Assembly (NCBI RefSeq): GCF_000743945.1
Contig: NZ_CP009238.1
Location: forward strand, 1,895,070-1,959,069
Direction of reading: 5' to 3'
Length of the DNA: 64,000 nt
Origin: Basilea psittacipulmonis DSM 24701
GTDB taxonomy: Bacteria > Pseudomonadota > Gammaproteobacteria > Burkholderiales > Burkholderiaceae_B
The notes beneath the pieces were generated by a model, which had not been told where the DNA came from, did no database searches, and worked only from the letters and a program-made list of their open reading frames with translations. Shown here piece by piece: positions 18,784-26,971 of this stretch; positions within the stretch are counted from its first letter, which is position 1; every line of letters begins with the position of its first letter. The translations under genes and the position numbers were made by a program.

Positions 18784-19320
18784 CAACTCCTCACTCTTAT
18801 TAACTACGTTACAACATCACCGAATCTCATCGAGCCACCATTCTCACACCATCACTTCTACATCACACACCTATCCACGCATCTTTCTAACAACCATTCC
18901 TCACACCTGCGGTCACGTTACAACACTACTAACCCTACTCCGCCCACCATTCCCACACCATCGCTTCTACAACGCACACCTATCTACTTCATCATTCTAC
19001 GAGCCAATTCCTCACACCCACGATTGCATTACAACATCACCGAACCTCATCGAGTCACCATTCTCACAACATCACTTTCTACATCACACGCCTATCTACG
19101 CATCATTCTACGAGTCAATTCCTCACTCTCACTAACTACGTTACAACACTACTAAACCTACTCTGCTCACCGTTCCCACACCGTCACTTCTACAACACAC
19201 GCCTATCTACGCATCATCCTACGAGCCAATTCCTCACACCTACCATCACTTTCTACAACATCACCAAACCTCATCGAGCCACCATTCTCACACCGTCACT
19301 TTTACAACACACGCCTGCCC
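18784..19320. repeat. Five degenerate tandem repeats of 110-112 bp
   Basis: Units begin at 18784, 18894, 19005, 19117 and 19227 (the last is partial, to about 19318). Each starts C-A-A-T/C-TCCTCAC, contains a TTACAACAT/CT block, an ACCATTCTCACACC-like block and CTTCTACA-CACACGCCTATCTACG, and ends near CTACGAGC. Units 1, 3 and 5 share CATCACC-AA-CTCATCGAG; units 2 and 4 share CACTACTAA-CCTACTC, suggesting an alternating higher-order (about 222 bp) unit. The plus strand is very poor in G. The 129-codon frame through it is spurious. The rest of the 18703-19497 gap shows no gene. Confidence 0.85.
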
Positions 19321-19483
19321 CTTTGCTGATTACTTTTTACAACGCACACAAACTCTCAACAAAAAATAAAAACATCCTCTAATATCAATTGCTTACCGCC
19401 ACTAAATCACACTTAATATGCTGTTGCTTAGCAAAGCTATTTTTATTTTTTTAACATTCACTTGTTTTTTTTGTAAAAATAAG

Positions 19484-19502
19484 TGATAATGATTCTTATG
19501 TA
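19484..19502 (+). promoter_or_regulatory. Fur-box-like site overlapping the bfd start
   Basis: TGATAATGATTCTTATG at 19484-19500 matches the left two hexamers of the Fur consensus (GATAATGAT, then TCNTTATC-like). It covers the bfd start codon region. This predicts iron-dependent repression of bfd, which fits the known biology of that gene. Confidence 0.65.
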
Positions 19503-19704
19503 TATTTGTATTTGTAATGCCGTCACAGATAAACAGGTTAACGACGCTATTGAGAATGGTGCAACGAGCCTGGACGATCTGAAGACTCAGTTAGGAGTCG
19601 CCACCTGTTGCGGTTCATGTGCGAAAACGGTCGATGAAATGATCCAGACCCATCACATGAATCAGGAGAACAGGAAGCTAGTGGCTTGTCTTGAGTATCT
19701 CTAA
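19498..19704 (+). CDS. bfd: Bacterioferritin-associated ferredoxin
   Basis: This 68-residue [2Fe-2S] protein releases iron from bacterioferritin by passing electrons to its haem. Cluster ligands are visible as Cys-x-Cys near the N-terminus (ICICNAVTD) and Cys-x2-Cys in GVATCCGSC. The length and BFD-like fold match. The ATG at 19498 gives the usual MYICICN start; the longer frame from 19483 is not credible. No Shine-Dalgarno is obvious because a Fur-like box occupies that position. bfr follows on the same strand with its own promoter. Confidence 0.92.
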   Translation: MYICICNAVTDKQVNDAIENGATSLDDLKTQLGVATCCGSCAKTVDEMIQTHHMNQENRKLVACLEYL

Positions 19705-19788
19705 ATGAGACTCTTTCTAATTTACTTCTTTATTTAGCTAATTTTGTTACGTTTTTTTCGTTCTTTACTGAAAAAATGAAACGCTTTT

Positions 19789-19817
19789 TTGGCTTATTGA
19801 GATGCCTGCGTTATAAT
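19789..19817 (+). promoter_or_regulatory. Promoter of bfr
   Basis: TTGGCT at 19789-19794, a 17-base spacer, then TATAAT at 19812-19817, 36 bases before the bfr ATG. Confidence 0.65.
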
Positions 19818-19852
19818 AATTTCAGATTAAACCTTTATTAATAGTATTGAAT

Positions 19853-20326
19853 ATGAAAAGCGCAACAAACGTAATTAAATTTTTAAACCAACAGTTAACC
19901 CATCATTTAACCTCTATTAACATGTATTTTCTTCATGCACGCATGTTGAAAAACTGGGGCTTGGAAGAGTTAAATGATCACGCCTATAAATTCTCTATTC
20001 ATGAGATGAAAGTCGCTGACAAACTCATTCAGCGTATCTTTATGTTAGAGGGCTTACCTAACCTACAAGATATCAAAAAATTAAAAATTGGTGAGAATGT
20101 CAAAGAAATTCTTGAGTGTATGCATTCACATGAGAAAGCAACTCATGAAGCTGCTGTTGAAGCCATCCACCACTGCGAATCGGTAAAAGATTTTGTATCT
20201 CGTGATTTATTAGAAGATATTTTAGAAGCCTCTGACGACCGCGTTGATTGGATCGAAACAGAGCTTGAACTCATCGAGAAAATGGGCTTAGAAAACTATA
20301 TTCAAAGCCAAGTGGAAGAAGATTAA
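19853..20326 (+). CDS. bfr: Bacterioferritin with haem ligand but degenerate ferroxidase centre
   Basis: The 157-residue protein aligns without gaps to E. coli Bfr. It shares INMYFLHARMLKNWGL near residues 22-37, FMLEGLPNLQD near 63-73 and FVSRD near 114. Met52, the haem axial ligand, is kept. Of the six ferroxidase ligands known in E. coli, Glu51 and Glu94 are kept, but Glu18 is His, His54 is Val, Glu127 is Ser and His130 is Arg. It is therefore probably a haem-bearing subunit that stores iron only in mixed shells with an active partner, as described for two-subunit bacterioferritins in other proteobacteria. No second bfr is in this window. The ATG at 19853 is preferred over a TTG at 19847. 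Confidence 0.9.
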   Translation: MKSATNVIKFLNQQLTHHLTSINMYFLHARMLKNWGLEELNDHAYKFSIHEMKVADKLIQRIFMLEGLPNLQDIKKLKIGENVKEILECMHSHEKATHEAAVEAIHHCESVKDFVSRDLLEDILEASDDRVDWIETELELIEKMGLENYIQSQVEED

Positions 20327-20353
20327 TTATCATAACAACCTCCTTTTACCTTT

Positions 20354-20386
20354 GCTGACATCCTATACGGGGTGTCAGCTTTTTTT
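20354..20386 (+). terminator. Terminator after bfr
   Basis: GCTGACA at 20354-20360 pairs with TGTCAGC at 20373-20379, followed by seven T (20380-20386). Confidence 0.88.
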
Positions 20387-20424
20387 ATGCACCACCCATA
20401 TCCTAGCGTTTCATCCAGACCCCC

Positions 20425-20469
20425 GTTAGCTATGCCACCTCCTAAAACATGGCAAACTAACCTTTTTTT
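20425..20469 (+). terminator. Second terminator-like hairpin
   Basis: GTTAG...GCCA (20425-20437) pairs with TGGC...CTAAC (20450-20461) with small internal loops, followed by TTTTTTT at 20463-20469. It lies between the bfr terminator and a decayed copy of that terminator at 20473. Confidence 0.55.
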
Positions 20470-20556
20470 GGATCCTATAGGGGTGACAGTTATGCACCAC
20501 CTTTTGCAGTAATTTATGCTATAGTTAGATAACCGTCTAAATGAAAAGGGAAGAAA

Positions 20557-20967
20557 ATGAAAAAAACAGCATTACTATTGGCCACTGCATTATTGGCTGG
20601 TTGTGGTACCGTAGGTAACTCAGTTATTACCGACCAAGTACTTCAAAACAAAGTTGCTTTTGCACTTAATACATCATCCGATCTTATTAAAATTTCAAAC
20701 CGCGTGGGCGATATTAACGACATCCAATTCCAAGCGGTTGCGAATGGACAAACTTACCAGTGCTATGTGACAACTTTAGCAGGTCTGGTCACTTCAGATG
20801 CTGTTTGTTCAGGGCCTTTGAAAACAGCCAAAAAGGCGAGTGCTCGTTCCTCTAAATCGACTACCCCTCGCACAGACAACAGCAGCACTCCTACGACATC
20901 TCCTAGCAAACCAGCAAATAGCACCCCTGAGTGCAATGCATTGCTAAAAGCTGCTAATCGTTGTTAA
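20557..20967 (+). CDS. Small lipoprotein of unknown function
   Basis: The 136-residue product has a lipoprotein signal peptide with lipobox LLAGC (Cys16). A compact domain of about 75 residues containing two cysteines (QCYV and AVCSG) follows. Next comes a Ser/Thr/Pro-rich low-complexity linker (about 90-122), and a short tail with two more cysteines (ECNALLKAANRC). The linker suggests a spacer between the lipid anchor and a cell-surface or peptidoglycan-facing end. The family is not recognised. AAGGGAAG precedes the ATG. The gene has flanking terminators on both sides, so it is monocistronic. Confidence 0.75.
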   Translation: MKKTALLLATALLAGCGTVGNSVITDQVLQNKVAFALNTSSDLIKISNRVGDINDIQFQAVANGQTYQCYVTTLAGLVTSDAVCSGPLKTAKKASARSSKSTTPRTDNSSTPTTSPSKPANSTPECNALLKAANRC

Positions 20968-20976
20968 TCTAAAATC

Positions 20977-21008
20977 AAAAAGGACTGATCTCATATCAGT
21001 CCTTTTTT
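20977..21008. terminator. Bidirectional terminator between lipoprotein gene and dctM
   Basis: AAGGACTGAT (20980-20989) pairs with ATCAGTCCTT (20995-21004). A A-run precedes and a T-run follows, so it can serve both converging genes. Confidence 0.9.
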
Positions 21009-21028
21009 CCACCTCAATCGTTCCCGTC

Positions 21029-22312
21029 TTAATTCATTCCCATCCATCTTGGTAACGCCAACGATATATCAGGAATATACGTGATAGCGATCAAGAACAT
21101 TAACATGATGAGCAACCAAGGCAAAGCCGAACGTATCACCGACACAATGGGTAACTTGGTGACCGCTGAGGCCACAAACAAGTTCAATCCTACAGGTGGG
21201 GTAATCATACCAATTTCCATGTTTACCACCATAATAACGCCCAAATGAATAGGATCAATACCTAACTGCACGGCAATCGGGAACAGGATTGGTGCCAAGA
21301 TTAGGATGATGGCAGATGGCTCCATAAAAGCCCCAGCTATCAATAACACGATGTTCACGACGATTAAGAACGTCCATGGACTTAAATCCAACTCCACTAC
21401 CAACTGCGTGATGTATTGAGGAATCTGTTCAGTCGTTAGAACATGAGCAAACAACATCGCATTGGCAATAATAAACATCAACATAACGCTGAGTTTTGCT
21501 GATTCTAAAATCACTTTTGGACAGTCTTTTAATCGAATATCTTTATAGACAAACACCGCCACAAAGAACGCATAGACCGCCGCAATCGCAGCCGCTTCCG
21601 TGGGCGTAAAAATACCAGAATAAATACCGCCCAAAATAATGACCATCAGCAGCAAGCCCCATACTGCCTTACGTCCAGCCCTTACCCACTCTATAAAACT
21701 AGCTCTTGGCTGTGCAGGCAAATTCTTAATACGGGCAATAATATAAATAGCGATCATCAATCCCACGCCCAACAATAAACCAGGGATGACACCTGCCATA
21801 AACAAAGCACCCACCGAGGTTTCTGTCGCCGCCGCATAAACCACCATGACCACAGACGGCGGAATCAAAATCCCCAACGTGCCTGCATTACAAATAATAC
21901 CCGTTCCAAACTCGATGGGATAACCTGAACGCACCATCCCCGCAATCGCAATGGATCCCACTGCGGCCACGGTAGCAGGACTGGATCCTGATAATGCCGC
22001 AAAAAGCATACAAGATAGAACGGACGCAATGGCCAATCCCCCTCTAATATGCCCTACTGTCGCATTGGCAAAATCTATCAATCGTCTTGCCATGCCACCC
22101 GTCGTCATAAAGGCCCCTGCCAACAAGAAAAACGGAATGGCTAATAAGGTATAGTGCTCCGATGTTTCAAATAACTTGATAGCCAAAGAACTCAAAGAAT
22201 CTTGGCTAAACAACATAATAACGACGGCCCCAGACAAGCCCAGTGCAATGGCAATCGGCACGCCAATCAACATTAAACAAAACAGCAATACAAAAAGAAT
22301 CAACACAGACAT
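21029..22312 (-). CDS. dctM: TRAP transporter large permease
   Basis: This 427-residue protein with about 12 helices is the ion-coupled transport subunit of a tripartite ATP-independent periplasmic (TRAP) system. It carries the DctM family's early GVPIAIALGLSG segment, SGSSPATVAAVG near residues 109-120, and the late GMITPPVGLNLFV motif. It works with DctQ and DctP to import a C4-dicarboxylate or similar organic acid using the sodium or proton gradient. Its ATG overlaps the dctQ stop by one base (TAATG). Confidence 0.93.
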   Translation of the reverse strand: MSVLILFVLLFCLMLIGVPIAIALGLSGAVVIMLFSQDSLSSLAIKLFETSEHYTLLAIPFFLLAGAFMTTGGMARRLIDFANATVGHIRGGLAIASVLSCMLFAALSGSSPATVAAVGSIAIAGMVRSGYPIEFGTGIICNAGTLGILIPPSVVMVVYAAATETSVGALFMAGVIPGLLLGVGLMIAIYIIARIKNLPAQPRASFIEWVRAGRKAVWGLLLMVIILGGIYSGIFTPTEAAAIAAVYAFFVAVFVYKDIRLKDCPKVILESAKLSVMLMFIIANAMLFAHVLTTEQIPQYITQLVVELDLSPWTFLIVVNIVLLIAGAFMEPSAIILILAPILFPIAVQLGIDPIHLGVIMVVNMEIGMITPPVGLNLFVASAVTKLPIVSVIRSALPWLLIMLMFLIAITYIPDISLALPRWMGMN

Positions 22313-22938
22313 TATGATTCTCCTTGAGCTAATTTAACCGCATCTTTACTTTCATCTGCCAAACCCAAGCCAGTTTGACGACCTTGTAATATACGAATAA
22401 AAATTTCAAAAAAACGTATTGCAATCAATCCATACCCAATCGGCATAATCAAGCCCACTTGCCATAACTGAATATGAAAATGATGCAAGTCATCCGCCCC
22501 AATCCCTGCCACAAACATCGCACTGATCCAGTCATAACTGGCTATCGCAATCAGCACGCTATACGCCATACAGGCACTAACAGACAGAATACTGACGACT
22601 CTTTGTGTTCGAGTTTTCATCATCTTCACTAACACATCAACGCCAATATGCCCTGCTGTACGCACACCGTACGAGGCTCCAAAGAAAATTAGCCACCCAA
22701 AACAAAGTTTTGTAATTGCAATACTCCAGGTCATCTCCTGAGCAAGCCACATGATAAATTCACCAATCGGTTCAACGATAAAAGCGATACTGGGAATTTC
22801 ATTTCCTAAGAAAAAAAACAACTCATAGACATTGTTAAACACGACATAAAAGAAAGTGACCAATGTCATGATTGACAGCAAAAGAGTAATAAAAAACTCT
22901 TCAAAATGCCCCCATAAGCTGAGTATCCGTTTCATCAT
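22312..22938 (-). CDS. dctQ: TRAP transporter small permease
   Basis: The 208-residue protein has four hydrophobic helices, as expected for DctQ, including a LCFGWLIFFGASYGVRTAGH stretch near residues 97-116, the conserved part of the family (G-A-x-x-x-R-x-x-x-H). It forms the membrane complex with DctM. The N-terminal extension before the first helix is somewhat long. It lies 52 bp after dctP and overlaps dctM by one base, so it belongs to a dctP-dctQ-dctM operon. Confidence 0.9.
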   Translation of the reverse strand: MMKRILSLWGHFEEFFITLLLSIMTLVTFFYVVFNNVYELFFFLGNEIPSIAFIVEPIGEFIMWLAQEMTWSIAITKLCFGWLIFFGASYGVRTAGHIGVDVLVKMMKTRTQRVVSILSVSACMAYSVLIAIASYDWISAMFVAGIGADDLHHFHIQLWQVGLIMPIGYGLIAIRFFEIFIRILQGRQTGLGLADESKDAVKLAQGES

Positions 22939-22990
22939 ATCTCTCTTTATATCAAAACAAGTGGGTGGCTAAACCCACTTTCCAGCTGTA

Positions 22991-24013
<1,023 letters not shown>

Positions 24014-24189
24014 TCAATAAAAGCTGTGAATCTATTTTTATTACTCAGCTATATATCTTTATATTCTTATACTTTTGATCATTCATCAATCTATTTTTTA
24101 ATTTTTAGTAGAAACCCTAATGCAAAAAATACACCAACAATATGACGTTTATCTGTTTGTTTTTATCGAGTGATAAGAGACAACATACC

Positions 24190-24232
24190 AATAAAATACC
24201 CCGTCCTATCCTTTCAAAAATAGAACGGGGTA
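24190..24232 (-). terminator. Terminator after the second metQ
   Basis: On the minus strand a 13-bp stem with one mismatch (24232-24220 with 24209-24197, core ACCCCGT/ACGGGGT) is followed by TTTTATT. Confidence 0.85.
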
Positions 24233-24254
24233 AGATAAGAAGAACTAGACGATA

Positions 24255-25046
24255 TTATTGCGCTTTATACACAGGCACGACCGCACCTTGGTATGTTTCT
24301 TCAATAAATTTAGCTGTATCGGCACTTTGTAATGCTTTCATCAACTTCTGAATACGAGGATCGTCTTTTTTGCTAGGAACAGTGGCCACAATATTCACAT
24401 AAGGTGACTCAGAACCCTCAATAAGCAAAGAGTCTGTCACAGGATTCAAGCCTGCTTGCATTGCAAAGTTAGAGTTAATCACCGCCAAATCTACATCTGG
24501 CAACAAACGTGCCACAATCGGTGCATCCGCTGTGGTGAACGATAGTTTCTTGGGATTATCGATAATATCACGAGGAGTGGCTAACAAATCTGTCGCGATT
24601 TTTAGCTTAATTAAACCATGTGCTTGTAATAACAATAAAGCACGTCCACCGTTTGTCGGATCACTAGGGACCACAATCTTCGCACCCTCTTTTAGATCTT
24701 CCAAACGTTTCACTTTTGAAGAATACAATGCCATCGGCTCAACATGTACGCCACCGACCGAAATGATGTCTGTACCGTTATTCGCATTATACGTTTTCAA
24801 ATACGGATCGTGTTGGAAGTAGTTGGCATCAATATCGCCCTCTTCTACCGCACGGTTAGGCAAAATATAATCGTTATACACTCTAATATCCAAATCCACG
24901 CCTTCTGCTGCCAAAGCAGGTTTCACATGCTCAAGAATTTTTGCATGAGGCACAGGACTGGCACCCACTACCAATGTTTCACCCGCTTGGGCTGTTGCCA
25001 CTAATGCGACCAAACCCAATGCCGCCAAGAATTTATTTAATATCAT
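24255..25046 (-). CDS. metQ: Methionine-binding periplasmic protein, second copy
   Basis: This 263-residue NLPA-family binding protein has a signal peptide ending AQA at about residue 21, again without lipobox cysteine. Shared signatures with the first copy are DYILPNRAVEEGDIDANYFQHDPYL, VVPSDPTNGGRAL and INSNFAMQAGL. It captures methionine or a related amino acid for the adjacent MetI-MetN. Sequence divergence from the 7.2-kb copy is large, so this is an old paralogue or separately acquired system. It is the last gene of a metN-metI-metQ operon read leftward and is followed by a terminator. Confidence 0.9.
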   Translation of the reverse strand: MILNKFLAALGLVALVATAQAGETLVVGASPVPHAKILEHVKPALAAEGVDLDIRVYNDYILPNRAVEEGDIDANYFQHDPYLKTYNANNGTDIISVGGVHVEPMALYSSKVKRLEDLKEGAKIVVPSDPTNGGRALLLLQAHGLIKLKIATDLLATPRDIIDNPKKLSFTTADAPIVARLLPDVDLAVINSNFAMQAGLNPVTDSLLIEGSESPYVNIVATVPSKKDDPRIQKLMKALQSADTAKFIEETYQGAVVPVYKAQ

Positions 25047-25121
25047 CGTTCACTCCTTAAAGCACTTGCGAAAAAATATCAATAAAGATGATTATCATAA
25101 ATTATTTTTTATCAAAATTGA

Positions 25122-25796
25122 TTACTGATGTGATAAAAATTTCACCATCCCATAACCAATAAGCTCAATTAGTTGCACAATTACAACCGTTAAAATGACC
25201 GATACCCATAAAATCGCTTTGTCATAACGATAATATCCAAAATTAATCGCTATATCACCTAGACCACCTGCCCCGATAATACCGCAGATAGCGACATAAC
25301 CGATTAACACCACCTCGGTCACCACGATAGATTGAATAATCCCAATTCTCGCTTCAGGCAACAAAGCCCAAAATATCGTTTGTCTAACGTTCGCCCCCAT
25401 CGCACGACAAGCTTCTGTAATCCCCGGCTTTAAAGACAACAAATTATTTTCAACCAAACGAGCGAAAAAAGGAGCGGCCCCGACAATCAAAGGAATTAAG
25501 GCTCCTTTGATCCCCAATGCAGAACCAAATACAAAGCGTGACGCATCCACCATCCATAACATCAAAATCACAAACGGGACGGATCGGAAAAAATTCACCC
25601 AAACACTCAAGATAAGATGGATCCATTTGTTGGCCAATAATCCCTCTTTCTTTGTTAAAAATAGCAAAATACCGATAGGCATCCCTATCAATACCGCTCC
25701 CACCAACGATAATACAGACATGATCAACGTGGCAACAATACCCTCATTAATCATGCCCCAATCTACATTTGCAAAACTTTGAAAAAAACTCATCAT
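25122..25796 (-). CDS. metI: Methionine ABC importer permease, second copy
   Basis: The 224-residue permease has five to six helices, the EAA coupling loop (EACRAMGANVRQTI, near residues 131-144) and the MetI-type GIIGAGGLGDIAINFGYYRY segment near the end. It pairs with the full-length MetN encoded 9 bp upstream and with MetQ encoded 75 bp downstream. Two adjacent ATG codons (25796 and 25793) could start it. Confidence 0.92.
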   Translation of the reverse strand: MMSFFQSFANVDWGMINEGIVATLIMSVLSLVGAVLIGMPIGILLFLTKKEGLLANKWIHLILSVWVNFFRSVPFVILMLWMVDASRFVFGSALGIKGALIPLIVGAAPFFARLVENNLLSLKPGITEACRAMGANVRQTIFWALLPEARIGIIQSIVVTEVVLIGYVAICGIIGAGGLGDIAINFGYYRYDKAILWVSVILTVVIVQLIELIGYGMVKFLSHQ

Positions 25797-25805
25797 ACGA
25801 TCCTT

Positions 25806-26822
25806 TTACTGTCTTACATTTTGCAAAATTTCAAAACTAACCTGATGCTCAAAAAACAAGGCTTTTAACTTGGGAATATCCGTTTCATTTGCATTGATCG
25901 ACACCACGACCTGTCCATAAGGAATGCCTTTAATTTGTCCAATCGTCCCCTGCAAGATACTGACAGCAATCCCCAGTCTTTTAGTAATCAGGCTAATGAC
26001 GGGTTGCGTCGTTTCTTCGCCACGATAAGTCAAACGAACGACTAAACCTGTTGTCACCAGTCTTTGCCAATCTTCGCCTAGTAAATTACTTTCACCTAAC
26101 AAAGCCTTTGTCGTCGCGTGTTTCGGTGCCAAAAACACATCCATTACACTTCCCTGCTCCACAATCAAGCCACCGTCAATCACCGCCACTTCATCACAAA
26201 TTGCTCGAATCACATTCATACTATGTGTAATCAATACAATCGTAATATTCAGCTTTTTGTTAATATCTGCCAAAAGATCTAAGATAGACTGCGTGGTTTC
26301 AGGATCTAATGCACTGGTTGCCTCATCGCACAATAATAATTTCGGACGACTGGCCAAAGCACGAGCAATCCCTACACGTTGTTGTTGCCCTCCCGATAAC
26401 TCGCCTGGATATTTGTGTTCTAACCCTGTCAAACCCACCAAATCTAATAATTCTTTCGCACGGGTTAGCTGCTCCTCTTTACTTACACCCATCAATCTTA
26501 GAGGAAAACAAACATTTTCTAATACCGTACGCGAACTCAATAAATTAAAGTGTTGAAACACCATACCAATATGATGGCGTTCTTGACGTAATTCGGCATC
26601 ATTTAGCCCACATAGGTCCTTGTCATCAATTAATACCGCCGCCCCCTCGTCAGGACGCTCAAGCATATTAATCATTCGGATCAAAGTACTTTTCCCAGCT
26701 CCCGAACGACCAATAATCCCAAAAACACACCCTTTTTTGATCGATAAATCTATCCCCTTTAGGGCCTTTACCGTCATATTTTTGGCGTGATAAGTTTTAT
26801 GAATATTCTTTAATATAATCAT
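25806..26822 (-). CDS. metN: Methionine ABC importer ATP-binding protein with regulatory domain
   Basis: This 338-residue ATPase has Walker A (GRSGAGKST), the signature LSGGQQQRVGIARAL, and Walker B (LLLCDEATSALD) in the first 235 residues. A C-terminal NIL/ACT-like domain (about 255-335) follows; in characterised MetN it binds methionine and inhibits transport. It thus keeps the feedback domain that the 5.8-kb copy lacks. The ATG at 26822 gives the usual MI-x-L-K-NI start; a GTG at 26846 would add eight atypical residues. Neither has a clear Shine-Dalgarno. Confidence 0.92.
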   Translation of the reverse strand: MIILKNIHKTYHAKNMTVKALKGIDLSIKKGCVFGIIGRSGAGKSTLIRMINMLERPDEGAAVLIDDKDLCGLNDAELRQERHHIGMVFQHFNLLSSRTVLENVCFPLRLMGVSKEEQLTRAKELLDLVGLTGLEHKYPGELSGGQQQRVGIARALASRPKLLLCDEATSALDPETTQSILDLLADINKKLNITIVLITHSMNVIRAICDEVAVIDGGLIVEQGSVMDVFLAPKHATTKALLGESNLLGEDWQRLVTTGLVVRLTYRGEETTQPVISLITKRLGIAVSILQGTIGQIKGIPYGQVVVSINANETDIPKLKALFFEHQVSFEILQNVRQ

Positions 26823-26971
26823 GGTGTAATATCGATATTTTTCCACCCACTATTGTACAACTAGTTCATGAGTTATTGACCTAATAGGTAGATTCATGGT
26901 TACAATCTAGGGCAAATTAGTGTATCCTAAATTAATAAAACATATTTTTATAACAAAAAGGTATTGGTCAT

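Noticed and set aside
18766..19155. 129-codon frame in the 110-bp repeats
   Set aside because: It follows from the lack of G on this strand; units of 110-112 bp would shift frame between copies, so no repeated protein is encoded.
18784..19320. CRISPR array
   Set aside because: Units diverge along their whole length and no short repeat alternates with unique spacers.
25081..25100. Possible Fur box (GATGATTATCAT) upstream of the second metQ
   Set aside because: Only a short ATGAT-T-ATCAT palindrome is present, and iron control of a methionine transporter is not expected.
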